From Apostichopus japonicus (Eukaryota > Echinodermata > Holothuroidea > Aspidochirotida > Stichopodidae), in NCBI RefSeq assembly GCF_037975245.1, contig NC_092583.1, positions 11,487,764-11,551,763 on the forward strand: DNA of 64,000 bases, written 5' to 3'. Both the position numbers and the translations under genes were made by a program. This document shows positions 1 to 12,620 of the stretch, piece by piece; position 1 is the stretch's first letter; every line of letters starts with the position of its first letter. The notes beneath the pieces are model-generated. The model made no database searches and was not told where the DNA came from. It saw only the letters and a program-made list of their open reading frames with translations.

Positions 1-2592
1 TAGGGCTTCTCAGTCATGTCACATAAACCAGTCTATGGCCAAAAGTAATGTATATGTTGTTTTTAATAAGTGCAGCACTATGGGCTGCTTTATCAAGTCT
101 CAGCAAAGGGGGGGGGGGGTGCTTTCATACAGATCGATCAGAAAATAAATTGAGTCAAGTTCGTGTATGAAAGTGAAAAATGAGATCATAATAACAAATG
201 ATAAGTATAAAAAAATAATAATAATAATACAAAATATGCTGTTTAGAGCTTACGAAATCTTGACGTTTTTTTTCTTCATATTTTTGATTTATTTATCAAT
301 TTTCACCCCGGCCTGCATATTTCTTGCCGCTGTGACGTCGGCTTGTGTGGTTAGACTATAACGTTGCACTGCAACCTTTAATTTCCCCCTATCGGGAAGT
401 TCCACGATGACTCAACAGGCTCAATATCAATGAAATTATTTCGCAAAGGCTCTGACAATACATTGAACCAAAAAAAGTTGGAGGATTTGAGACATATCCA
501 AAGAGCTGTGTGGCGTTTTAAAGCATCATGCATGTATGATAATGATAATTAATAATAATAAAACTAATGATAAGCAAAATGGTGCGTGCAGACATCGTTC
601 AAAAGTTGGCAATTGACCCACCCGGACGGTGTTTGATTATTGGTATCGGCAATCCGGAGAACTACTGAGTTCATGGCCTGATGGATGTATGTGCGGCTGG
701 GTGTGGGTGTATGTGTTTGTGTATGTTATCTATTTCTGTGGTCATATTCTCTGTAGAGACGTTATGAGCTTGCCTATGTGGTTTTTTTTTTCAATATCAT
801 AATAACTGAAGGCAAAATGGAAAAGTGCAAAATAAAGAGAAGATAAAATGAGGGCCTGCAGGTGACCGTAAATCGCTTGACACATTTTTGCCATTTTAGC
901 ATATAGCCTATACATGCATCATAGTTGGTCCCGCAAAGCAAGGCTCTAACCATTTTTGATCCTGTATATATAGGTGTATGCGTAAAAAGTGTTTGAGTGC
1001 AAAGGTGCTTCTTTAAAGTATCACAGCACGTTCAGACCCTCGCGGTGCAATTATATCATGACTGAATGATAAGGTCATTCTGTCTGCATTTTTTCTACGG
1101 TGGAAAGCTGCATGTATCATATGCCGCCATGTCAGTATAATGATGATCCGCTTATGCTGTGCGTATAAATGGCTCATCTTACTGAAAAGTATAAGAGGCG
1201 GGGTGGGGGAAGGAGGGGGGTTGGGAGGGGAGCGTATTTCAAAACTTTGTGTCTATATGCAGAATGATACAAAGTCATATTTCTTCAAAATATACTGGAA
1301 GAGATCATCAAACAGATCTTCCCTGTTCACCCCCCCACCAACCACACAGAGATCCCCTATCCCTCCATAGCCCCACTCCCCCCCCCTCCGTCATCCATCT
1401 ACCCCGCCAGTGTGAAGACTGATACCAACCTCCGCCAATGGTGACATTCATATTCATCGTTTAAACCAAGTTACTCGACTCTTTGAGGCTGTCCACAGAA
1501 TATTTGAGATATTATAAATAATAAATACGTCATTTATATAGCGCTAATTCACAAAAAGTATCAAAGCGCTTCACAAAAAAAAAAATAAAACGATAAAAAG
1601 GGAATAAATACAGTGAAAACAAATAATAACCTAATAAAAATAATCCTAAAATACCAACACAAAAAAGTAAAAAACAATAAGAAGTTATTAAAAATACAAT
1701 AGGAGGTTATAACAAACAAGAGACTATAAGAAGGTAATATCACGTAAAATAACTTTTTGGTATCGGCTCTACTAGTACAATATAAGATCACTCGGCTAAA
1801 TGATTGAAACCATCAATGCAATGCTATTGCAAATCATGGTGAATTCACATGGGTCGCCATAAAACCACTGGGGCCTCAAAATAGAAGCAAACCTAACAAC
1901 CGTCACTAAACTTTATGATAGGGAGATGTTTGTGGTGAACCATTGCCCCCCCCCCCCCCAAACAGCTAGGAATAATCTGTCTCCATTTAGAATATAAGAA
2001 CAAATATCAAGTAACCACTATTTCTAATTTTTCTTTGCGTCAATTCAATTTCTTTTTATGGCAGATTTGGTATTTGACTATTTGTCAATGTCGTTGCGGG
2101 TTAGTATACGGTTAAAATGTTGCTTTTATTTATTTATCTTTAATACGTTTTACAGATATCATAGCTCTCATTTTTTTAAGGCTGATTACTGTCACCTTGT
2201 AATTATTACAAAACGAAACAATTAACTTGGAAAGGTTGAAAACAAACTCAAGCATTTTTAGTCTTCATTGCACACTATGTGACCTTAGAGGCATTGCACG
2301 TGTGGCGGGGGAAAACGTCTCACAATGCATCGTGATCAAACCCTTAAAACATCTTTAAATGTCACATGTCAGCGATAATCATATAGAAATAAAGAAATAT
2401 AAAAATACACTGATTAACTATCACCGAGATATACCAGTTTTGAACTGGGATTTTCGAATATATCGCTTCAATCTGGCATGCATTATTAATACAGGGAGCT
2501 GCATAGAGTTCCCTGAATGGTTTGACAGAGGTTAGCAGAGGTCAGCTTATTTCTAAAAACATGCCACTCAATGAGGAAAAATAAAACACCAA
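1..2592. other. gene-free stretch
   Basis: No conserved coding region or RNA gene is recognisable. There are poly-G at about 107-118, a GT-rich patch near 690-730, a G/C-rich patch at 1198-1400 and poly-C at about 1948-1962. Short open frames have no family resemblance. Confidence 0.5.
1511..1790. other. AT-rich stretch starting with a TATAGCGCT...AAGCGCTT dyad
   Basis: The sequence ATTTATATAGCGCTAATTCAC followed by CAAAGCGCTTCAC resembles a dispersed terminal motif common in invertebrate genomes (from memory). It is followed by about 220 bases of A-rich simple sequence. No gene is visible. Confidence 0.3.
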
Positions 2593-2768
2593 TTAACCTC
2601 CACAATGGTTTATAATAATAAGGATCCATTCATTCTGTGGTATAATAGTAAATTCCAAAATATGCCGGGGGGCTACATAGTTTTGGAAGATTGACAGTAC
2701 CGACTGAAGTGGTATGAAATTGAAGCTATAGAAGTCTAGACAATATAACGCTAAATGATCATAGGTTT

Positions 2769-2838
2769 GGGGATGGTGGTGGTGGTGGGGTTGGCGGTGG
2801 TGGTGGTGGTGGGGTTGGCGGTTGTGGTGGTGGTGGGG
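2769..2838 (+). repeat. GGT-rich minisatellite
   Basis: Three imperfect copies of a ~28-bp unit made of GGTGGTGGTGG plus GGGTTGGCGG. On the opposite strand it reads as poly-His/Pro, which creates a spurious histidine-rich frame. Confidence 0.8.
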
Positions 2839-3614
2839 TGATTTTGTAGACATTGACAAGTTATCGTCTAGCCATGCCGAAGTATTTACCATGGCAGCGA
2901 ATAATGTGTCCATCATTACAGCAGCGGCTTCTCGAATTGTTTCGACAGATTTTCCCAACCAACCGAGTATATTAGTCAAACTAAAACTTGAACTCGAACT
3001 CAAACTATAGGGAAACCTTACTATCCGTTTTTTCTTTCTTTGGTTTACTTAATTTAGGGTCAACCAGAACATTTGCGTATTTCTTCAGACGTCGGTGTAC
3101 ATGGTAGGCCCTATGTTTTCAGTCGAATCAATGAGCTGTTTTCGCCTCCATTGTCTAATTTGCTCATTATAAACTTCTGTTCTCCGCGGTCTCCGACGGG
3201 CGGGAGTCAGGCGCCCAAAATATGACGTAGACTATATCGTACTGTGGCGGATTTCTGCAGCTGCACAAATAGACACCCCGGAGTGGGACATATCACCTCC
3301 ATTAGGTCAAACAGTCATTAACAAGACAATTGGGTCGTATCAGTTAACAATGTGAAACGATGGATAAATCAGATTAAAGTACACGAAAATTAACTAATAA
3401 AATTCTGAGTGAAAGCAGACGTTTTATGTAGACATTCCCGGAGTAGAAAATGTCACGAAGGTTGGAGAATAAAAAGTTCGATAAATTATGCCCATGGCAA
3501 TTGTCTCCAGGCAGACCACAAGGAATACCCTGCAGGGAAGGCTTGATTAACAGCGGGTATGTATCTCTCTCTATCTCAATTTATATTGCCCACTGAGTTG
3601 ACCTCTTATGCAAC

Positions 3615-3642
3615 TGACGTCACGTCATTTTATGTGACGTCA
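3615..3642 (+). promoter_or_regulatory. two palindromic CRE sites 20 bp apart
   Basis: TGACGTCA occurs at 3615-3622 and again at 3635-3642, with a further CGTCA half-site between. This is the consensus for CREB/ATF-type bZIP factors. No gene start is recognisable nearby, so function is inference. Confidence 0.4.
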
Positions 3643-6403
3643 TTTCTCCCCGTGAAATTTTCACCGTCGAGTGAGAATTCGACTGAAATTTGTTCAATGG
3701 CATGTATATGTCAGTTTTAACTTCGTTTGTTGCCTTACATGAGGGAATTTCAAATTTCATGTTAATATATTTTATTGAGAAAAATAGTTCTATTTCCGTA
3801 TTCCCAATTCGTTTGGACTTTCCGTATATGAAGACAATAATAGTTATGCACAATGTTTCAAGCATTGTCTTTTATGTCATTTCTGTATGTTTGTATTGGT
3901 TTGTTCTGACATAATAATGTACACCTGTAAACTTCTTATCGATTAGATACAAAAGAGAGGATTAGTCAGAAATACCCGCATTGTCACCGTACGGCACTGA
4001 TCGGCTTACAAACAGCATTGAAAATGGTATAAAGAGTAAGCAGAAATATTTTGTTCTCCTTGGCTCTGAGGTCTTGAACTTTACTACTGTGAGTCCAGTG
4101 CGGGATGACTCCAAATGAGCAGATAAGGTCAGTAGTGCCTAGAACCCCCTAAGATCAACACGCAGGGTCTCCAGGGTTTAATGCGCCTGCGTCAACACCC
4201 CCAGGTAAGACATGTAAACTTTCTATCTGTATCTGGGGAAGGGACGGGGGAGGGGGAGACATACGGTGCCTCTGGTCCCCAAATTGCATTATGCCGCCAC
4301 TGTCTGTAAGGATGTTACTGTCCAAGCAAAGAAAGAAACCACCATTGAAGTGTATTACATTTTCTATGCATTTTCAGTCGAAATGCCGTCCACTTGTTAG
4401 TCAAGGTTGACGTCGACATATCATATCGTGTACACCACCCCCATCACGTACGGACCAAATTATCGGTCAGCCTGTCAGTGTATATAGTTTCACTTCTGAG
4501 AAAGGGTTATATTCCTGTTGGTAAAAACAAAATACTTTGAAAAGTAAGGTAGGATTTTGTCCCTCTAAATGGCAGCAAGCTCCAACTCACTTTGTGACTT
4601 GTTCACGTCAAGGTCCTCCACCCCCCCCCCCCCCCTCTGGAACCAACACCACGGCCGCCATAATGCAGTATTCATCGTTCACCTCTCATCCGTTGGAATG
4701 TACATGACATATGCAAGTCAAACAGCAGGGTCAACTATGATTATGATCAATCTCCGCCTTCGCAAACACGATTATACACACCCACCCCTTGAAGTTACAT
4801 GGTATTTATGTCTATGGCCTAGCAGTATATTGGCAATTATGTGGAAAAACCGGAATTGGGGGAAACATCACCGCAGAAGCTTGGCACCACTGACAAAGAC
4901 TATAGGTAAAGGTAAGACCCTTTATAAGGAACAAAAACCGCCCATTGCTGTAGTACTTGTTGAATTATGAAGCTTATTAAACTCTTCTGTCTATAGTCGG
5001 CCGCGTTATCCGCTCTCAGTCACGTTGGCTGTACTATTTGTGGATATCAGAAGTCAACTTATACATTCAAGTTGACCTAGTTGAAAAATTGCTCAAAGTT
5101 GGCTTCATGTGAGAGTTTTTACTGAGCCTGGGTTGCTGACAAAAATCACAATAGCGAACGAAATTAAATATATATCCTACGCGATAAAATAAAACTTAAA
5201 ATCGAATCATAATCATTCACATTAACTTCATTCGTATTACTAACAAAGATGTGGAGTGCCAATTCGGGCTCATGGGACATCGGGAACCCTACTTTATTCT
5301 TCTTTCTCTAATTTTGTATATTTAGAAGAAAGCTTATTTTCCCGGGTTTTTTATTGGGGGTGGGGGTTCTGTTGCATCTGGGGTGGGGGAGGACTGACCT
5401 TATGGTCTGTGCCGTATTTAGACTATGTAGATCAGTTTGATGATTCTCAATGGTTTAAAGGTTCATTTCTTAGCCAAAAATAACATAGTTATAGAAATAC
5501 AATATGGACAGAAACCATTAAGGTTTTATGGAAAATGACTTCATCCAGCTCGCTGCTTTAGAGGGTGTGAAGACTCGCGCACAAAGAAACGTCTCATGCC
5601 GGTAATCTGACCTAGTTTCGAACGAGGTGTAACAGAAGTGTTAAACACCACCATCGATCCCAGAAAATACACACAGCTTGCTACCGTCGGTAATTACACA
5701 CTAGTGTACAGTCAATACATACAGCTACGGTCAATACCCACAACACAGTGTACGTAGCAGCGTGGACATCTCAGGTCTAGATAAAAGATAACAAGGTATC
5801 ACGTTTCATTACTGTCTCATTTTGTAGCGACAAGAAGACGTCATTTGCAAGCCACGGAAAGTTAACTTTTTCAGAGCGCGGCACGCGGTTTGGGGCGAGT
5901 CTTCAGACGTTTAATGTTGATATAACGCAAATTATTAATAGTCATACAGAAGACGAACACTTGAAAGAACATACTTTCTTTAAAATATTCACCTGTGAGA
6001 TATGTTAACAGACAGTCCGAAATGTTCCTTAAAAGTAAAGAGAAAACTTTTTTTTATATATTTTATATGTTATGACGTATAAACCCCTCCCTCTAGTCTC
6101 GATTCATTAAATGCAAACATTGTATATTAACGTCTGTTCAGTTTTTTTTCTCATAAAGTATTCCTTTAAAAATATAAAACAAGGAGATCACTCTCAACTG
6201 GGGAAGACATTCAAAAATTCATTTGTCCGTGACAAAATTGTAATACATTGTATAAAAGGTCATACAATTCTGATACGACTTCCCTATTAATTTACGTTAA
6301 CTTATGCTCGTGTGGTGATGAACCTAACTATAGGCTGCGTCCTAGATTCGTCAATTGCGAGTGATATATTTTAGGGTGGTTGTATAGGCACAATGTAATT
6401 TTG

Positions 6404-6404
<1 letters not shown>
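3643..6404. other. gene-free stretch
   Basis: No supported gene. There is a poly-C run at 4620-4636 and a G-rich patch at 5355-5395. The longest open frame (4569-4970) runs through the poly-C tract and resembles nothing. Confidence 0.5.
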
Positions 6405-6405
<1 letters not shown>

Positions 6406-6448
<43 letters not shown>

Positions 6449-6472
6449 ATGGAGGTAAACGACAAAGGCAAA

Positions 6473-6513
<41 letters not shown>
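6406..6513. repeat. two (AT)n tracts around a SINE-tail fragment
   Basis: (AT)n at 6406-6445 and 6475-6513 flank about 30 bases (GCAATGGAGGTAAACGAC...) that are the reverse complement of 54288-54324 with about one mismatch. This is a minus-strand fragment of the repeat family seen intact near 54.1-54.3 kb. Confidence 0.75.
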
Positions 6514-6515
<2 letters not shown>

Positions 6516-7608
6516 CTCAATCTAGCAACACTTGAAAGTATATATAAGGATGTTATGTGTACAATGTATTATATATATTTCTGAACGATAAATGGTGTAT
6601 GAATGGCAGCCAGGGTGCCCTGTGGTTTAAATTAGGTGGGTACGGTGTAGTTGAGGTATTAGAATTATCATTAGAGAAGCGGTTAAAGCAACATTCCAAA
6701 AATTTAACATATTTGAAAGCTGATTATCTTGAAAACCGGATTGGATATATAGAAACATAACTTGCACTCCGGAATGTCCCTTTAAAATGAAGACAATTAC
6801 AATTACCAAACAAAAACAAAAAGAGAAAAAAAAATTAAAGCAAATATATTCATCCAATTGTAGGATACAATGCAACAGGAACTGTATTTGTTCCACTTTA
6901 ACCTAAAATTTGATTATAATTTGGCGATTAAAGTGTACAACGCGTACTTCCTGGATCTGGTTTTCGATAAAATGTCAATTTGTTTTACGCTATAACAAAT
7001 CGTGCGTTATGCAAAATCCAGGTGTTTTATTCCCTCAACATATTATTTGATCTAACATAATGTATAGTTGGCCTTTGACCTTTTTACACAACACGACATT
7101 TACATATAGTGATTGCTTTATGAACCATTAAGCGATATATTTCTTTCCAATCTGGATAACCTCTTTGCATCTCACAAAAGTATCACAATTTCAAGTTAAC
7201 TTATGCCACGATTATGACGCAATCAATGGTTGGGGTTCAACTTATAAACTAATCCAACATGTGCTGATTCATAATCCATGCATGTAAACCTTTTCTTGTA
7301 TAAGGCTATTTTATATGCCCCTGGAGAATTCGTTGTGAATTACGAGAGAAAAGGAAGGCTTCGTGGAGGTTCACACAATCGTAGACAGAGCGAGTATGAT
7401 TTTCGGTTGTCATATACAGCAAACACGTAGCGAGTTGGTCGTGGAGGTGGGGGCGGGGGGGGGGGTCGACATGGGGACGGAAGTTGGCGAAAGATAGGAA
7501 ATAATTTTAAGATCTTAATTTCTGAAATCATGCAGTGGTATATTAGATATATTTGAAGGGCAAAAGCCGATAACTTGATGCAAGCAAGAGGGGAACTAAC
7601 AGGTTATC

Positions 7609-7609
<1 letters not shown>

Positions 7610-7641
<32 letters not shown>
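7610..7641. repeat. (AT)n microsatellite
   Basis: Uninterrupted AT dinucleotides. Confidence 0.95.
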
Positions 7642-7644
<3 letters not shown>

Positions 7645-8464
7645 CTAAACTGTTGTCGTGAGGGTTAAATAACGTTTAAACTTGATTTCTTACATTGAAA
7701 ATACCTTTATTGCCAGCGTTGATAAGTTGCAACCACTTTTCTTGATAGAAGCAGGGAGCTGATATACTCTAACTGTAAGAGTAGCAGCTCCCTCATAGAA
7801 GTATAAAAATCGGGGCCACGACAGCGTTGATGTGGAAGAGGACAGGGGGGGGGAGGGGACAGGGGGACGAGATATGCGGGAGATTACCCCCATATTTTTC
7901 ACTGCAATGATTCCATCCGCCGGCGTATGAAAAATTATACACTACCACTGTTGGCCTCCTCATCGATCCGACGCAAGTAGGCCTATGAATAAAAACTTAA
8001 CCTTTGACCTTTAACCTTTCAGTTTCCCTGAAAGTAGCATCAACTAAACGTTTGACCCAAATGATGTCTTGTCGCTTTATTGCTTGCGGATCATTAGCAA
8101 ATTCGACGAGCAGTTGTTGGGCAAGTTCTTCTCACAGTTCAGTTTAAGGCCGATAGTATGGCTTCAAAGATGCTTTAATGAAATTGAACTAATATGGTCA
8201 CTCAAGTTCCGACTTCAAAAAAGCGTTTTTTTACTTCAAAACATACACCCTTCAAAGGTACTCGTCGTTATTGATACATCTACTGCATTGTCTAACCGAA
8301 CCCATCCAAAAATGTCTGGAAGTAAATTATTGTGGGATTCGAGAAACTTCGACGAAGGGTTACTTTTGAAAACAAACAAAAAACTTCTAAAAATGTTTTA
8401 GCATGCATGAAACATGATTTTGGGGTCAATTACTGAACGACCTCCTCACGAGCTCACTTTACAT

Positions 8465-8466
<2 letters not shown>

Positions 8467-8534
<68 letters not shown>
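8467..8534. repeat. (AT)n microsatellite
   Basis: Uninterrupted AT dinucleotides, about 34 units. Confidence 0.95.
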
Positions 8535-8536
<2 letters not shown>

Positions 8537-9274
8537 TAAAAGATTAAACGTTATGGCTAATAAAGAACAAAGAAAGATGTGTTTATTCAAGTCATGTTTC
8601 TACGGATGTTCTGGTATTCAAAGATATTCTCACATTTAAAAAATACTAAATCTCTGGAATTCCCCTTTAAGGCTCAATCGGTGATGACGTCAGCTCCCGG
8701 CTCAGTTATATAGGCCGCGTTAATGTAAATTCTATAATATCTCAACAAAGCCAAGTTATATTAACTTCATATTAACAACACAGGAGCCTAAATTGGATGA
8801 CATTCAACACCTTTTGTCCTTGACAAATTTGCACAATGTTTACATGGGTACATGTAAATATGTCATTTGAAGTTATGGGAAAGGCTAACGTTTTCCGTTT
8901 TGTGTTGAACCCGATCTGACCTAATCGTCTGTATATTAGACTACATACTTCGGTCACTTTATTTGATGAACTTGGCTGTTTAAAGGGGACATTTCTCACA
9001 ATTTGAAAATGTTATAAAAGTACAACTGCATCATTTTAAACAGATAGCAGCAATAGTATTTAGCGGTGTACACCATATCATTTTTTTGGGGGGGGGGGGG
9101 GGCGTAAGGTCATTCGATTTCAACCTCTTTGCACACTTTTTCTATTTATTTCTTATATATTGCTGCATAATTAACACCAGTCTGTCGCACCTCAAGCTAC
9201 TAACAATGGCCTTGTACAAATTTACTCTTCGTTTCACTTCGCTCGCTCTTATGGCAAGCCGTTTTAACACTTAC

Positions 9275-9765
9275 CTCGCAATTCGACTTAAGTCGAATAC
9301 ATTTCACTTAAGTGGAATACATTCTACTTAAGTGAAATGTTATTCCACTTAAGTAAAATGTATTCCACTTAAGTGGAATTCAATTTCACTTAAGTGGAAA
9401 TGGACATTTCTAGTTCACTTAAGTGGAATTTTATTTCACTTAAGTGGAAATGCATTCCACTTAAGTGGAATACAATTTTACTTAAGTGGAATGCATTTCC
9501 TCTTAAGTGGAATACAATTCCACTTAAGCTAAATAGCCCATCTATTTCACTTAAGTGGAATACAATTCCACTTAAGTGAAATTGTATTCCACTAAAGTGA
9601 AATACAATTCCACTTAAGTGGAATGCATTTCCACTTAAATGGAACTGTATTCCACTTAAGTGGAATACAATTTCACTTAAGTGGAATCATATCTTTTGGG
9701 CGTCAATTTCACTTAAGTGGAATTCTATTCTGCTTAAGTAAAATACAATTCCACTTAAGTGGAAT
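9275..9765. repeat. left array of ~22 TTCCACTTAAGTGGAA-type dyads
   Basis: Unit spacing is about 20-21 bp centre to centre. Most substitutions lie in the arms (CC to TC, GG to GA), while the CTTAAG core is nearly invariant. Confidence 0.9.
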
Positions 9766-10399
9766 TGTTGATATGTGGCATATATATAAATACAATTTAG
9801 GTTAATGTTCGTCGTAACGCATTCAATTGCTCATCACATATGATGATGTAGTCGATCCTCGTTGCACGTGTCCATCAAGGCTATGGCTAATCATTCACAC
9901 CTAACATTGCTGGAATGCGATCAAATAATTGTTGTTGTTAGAGACACAATTCGAAGTGTTGTTTCCTCACTTGCACAGGGGAACAATCAGTATGATGCAC
10001 AACAGAGGCGACTTACATCTTGTTAAAGTAACATAGGCAGAATTCGTAACTTGCTAGATAATGAAACTTTTGACGAAATAAAAGATTCCATCCAAAACCC
10101 GAAATCCACAAAAAGTATTACGTTATCTTGCCCTTGTCAATGCGTTTTCGGCTGTAACTCCAACCACTTGTAATGTACTTGCCATGGCTTTATTTTGGTA
10201 ATGGTATTCGTCAGGTACCAGGTCAGGTACGTACATACACACCTTGCACGGATGTTAAGTGCTAGCTGCATCCCGATGGACAGCCGATATTCATTGTGCA
10301 CATATCGACACCACGTACGTACGTACACGTATCGAGGCAAGTTGTTTATAATGGCGCGCAAAGGCATGGGCAAAGTTTGGCGTTGAATGTACTAGCCAA

Positions 10400-10850
10400 T
10401 CACATTCCACTTAAGTGGAATAGACTAGCCAATCACATTCCACTTAAGTGAAATAGACTATCCAATCACATTTCACTTAAGTGGAATTCATTTCCACTTA
10501 AGTGGAATTGTATTCCACTGAAGTGAAATAGACAGGACATTCCACTTAAGTGGAATTGTATTCCACTTAAGTGGAATACAATTCCACTTAAGTGAAATGC
10601 ATTTCCACTTAAGCGGAATACAATTCCACTCAAGTGGAATGCAATTTCACTTAAGTGAAATAGAATTTAGCTTAAGTAAAATGCAGTGACAAGTTGATGA
10701 ATTGAGCTTAAGTAAAATACAATTAAGCTTAAGTGGAATGGTATTCCACTTAAGTGAAATAGAATTCCACTTAAGTTAAATAGTATTCTGCTTAAGTGAA
10801 ATTGAATTCCACTTAAGTGAAATGTATTCGACTTAAGTCGAATTGCGAGG
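10400..10850. repeat. right array of ~19 TTCCACTTAAGTGGAA-type dyads
   Basis: Same unit as the left array. The first units are spaced by an AGACTAGCCAATCAC-type linker, the rest by the usual ~20 bp. The array ends with the ATTCGACTTAAGTCGAAT terminal unit. Confidence 0.9.
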
Positions 10851-10874
10851 TAAATGTTAAAACGGCTTGCCATA

Positions 10875-12539
10875 CGCTCTCCACCTCTCTCTCCACCTCT
10901 CTCTCTCCACTCCTTTTCTTGAGTTTTGTTGGGGACAAAACAATAATTGAGTTTTAGAGAGATATGGTGAAAGGAATAGAAATGTGTTTTCGTAATCAGT
11001 AATTATGACAATCCGGAAAACAAAGGTCGACCCTGAACCCGTGTAAAGTTTCCGCAGGAAAGATTGTTCTATACTTCGTTGACGCGCATATACTTCCCAG
11101 GTCTCGATATATATAGACGTGCTTCTGTACATTTATCTATACTGTATCATCCTTTTTATACCGTGTAGTTTACATCCCAGCAAAAATTGTTATTTTACAA
11201 CTAGCTAACCAGCTATAGTTTACTCCTTCAGGACGGAAATGCCGAGGCCGGTGTAACAGACGTAAGAATCTGATCGATTTCGCACCCACTTTCTTCCATC
11301 AATTTTGTTTGAAAAAAAATACAAGAAAAACAAGAAATAGGAAACGAAACGATGGCAGATAATAAGAACATTCAAACTATAGGCATGTACATTAGGCTAT
11401 GATATTTGTTTGGTGTTACTTCAAGTCTCTTCAACAATCTTAAAATGAGAAACATTCCCGGCAACTATATCATGTTTTAAGTCACGTGATAAAGATGTTT
11501 ATGATGATCCGATAGTCCACCGTCACAAATCTCAGGATTCGGTAACGAGATAGGATTGTATGAAAGTCACTTCAAGTTCCAACAAATGTGAGCTCAAGAT
11601 TATATAAGAATTTCTCTTCAACGTGGTGGTTTTCACTTCATTTTAATTACTGTATGTTCAAGGAGAATTGATTTTACTTAGACATATATCATGATGTAAG
11701 AATTGGCACGTCAAGGTATATAGTCTAAACGGTAAAACGGCTGATCATAAGACTAACGGCAACGTCCGAATTTCCCCTACTGATTTAGGTAAGGTGGGGG
11801 GAAGGGGGGGGAGGCTCATCAAATCTTTTCCGTAGTGGGGAGTTTGGTTTTGGGGTCGTTGAATGCGACTATCATATATGGGAGTGCAGAGGGCGTGGTT
11901 CAACCAGAAAATATCAAAGTTTACAGGTCAAATGTGCATTCAGGCTGAGACATATTAAGACTTTAAATGAGGTCTATAATTGGGTTCAAACGCAAGGTTG
12001 TGCTAATTAATACTTTTGAATTTTGATACAATACAAATATCTAAACTGATTGTTCTTTCCCCGAATAACGATGGAAATGGGGAGCAACCCCCCCCCCCCC
12101 AACTCCATCACACACACACACACACCCATACTCCCACACACACACAGACACCTTTGTGCACGCCCATTGCCGGCCGGTATATGTCATACGACGCTCCTTA
12201 TTTCGATACGTGACATTTTAACTTTGAAGCTGTGCACATGCCCTTGGCCTTCTCAACAAACAAAGTATTTCAAGCAAAGAATTACTTGTTAATGAGTTTA
12301 TGAAAGGAAATTATTCATGGCTCTTAAAAAGTACGTACAATGACGGAACAACAATATCGATGTTATACTACTGTAGATGCTCCATCATGTCGGCCATAAT
12401 TCCATCATTATAAACAATGAGTCACAAGATCCCAATCAGGCAGGAAAGAGTGGTTGACATTTAAACACATATATATAAACTGACAGGTTTTTATATTTTT
12501 TATTCATAGAACTTTGGAAAAAGAAGAAAGAAATTTATG
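10875..12539. other. gene-free stretch
   Basis: Starts with a CT-rich patch (10877-10910). It holds G-rich sequence near 11790-11815 and poly-C plus (CA)n at 12088-12150. No gene is recognisable. Confidence 0.5.
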
Positions 12540-12620
12540 GCAAGAACGGGATACGAGCCTGCTTTCTCCTTCTGTCGATTTACAAGCTAAAGTGTTCTAA
12601 CAACTGAGCTATATGATTTA
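12540..12620 (-). repeat. tRNA-derived SINE head
   Basis: On the minus strand TATAGCTCAGTTGTTAG (A box, 12613-12597) and GGCTCGTATCC (B box, 12559-12549) are spaced as in a tRNA. The arms do not fold into a proper cloverleaf, so this is a tRNA-derived SINE or a tRNA pseudogene, not a functional tRNA. Confidence 0.55.

Larger units (their letters stand above)
9250..10874. mobile_element. inverted element built from two arrays of CTTAAG dyad monomers
   Basis: The two ends are inverted copies: TATGGCAAGCCGTTTTAACA at 9250 and its near-complement ending at 10874, extending through a TTACCTCGCAATTCG segment. Inside each end lies an array of ~20-21 bp self-complementary units, typically TTCCACTTAAGTGGAA. 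There are about 22 units at 9275-9765 and about 19 at 10400-10850. The outermost unit at both ends is the same distinct perfect palindrome, ATTCGACTTAAGTCGAAT. About 630 bases of non-repetitive sequence lie between the arrays, with no recognisable protein. The flanks share CGCTCT directly outside both ends, a possible 6-bp target duplication. The superfamily is unknown; a non-autonomous transposon with array-type terminal repeats is the best reading. Confidence 0.7.

Noticed and set aside
2593-3003. 136-codon minus-strand frame with His-rich repeats
   Set aside because: The His/Pro stretch is the GGT minisatellite read backwards, the first codon is TTG and nothing else resembles a family.
4569-4970. 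133-codon plus-strand open frame
   Set aside because: It runs through a poly-C tract, has no recognisable domain, and no splice or promoter context.
8069-8401. 110-codon plus-strand open frame
   Set aside because: No family resemblance and no supporting context; length is within chance for this composition.
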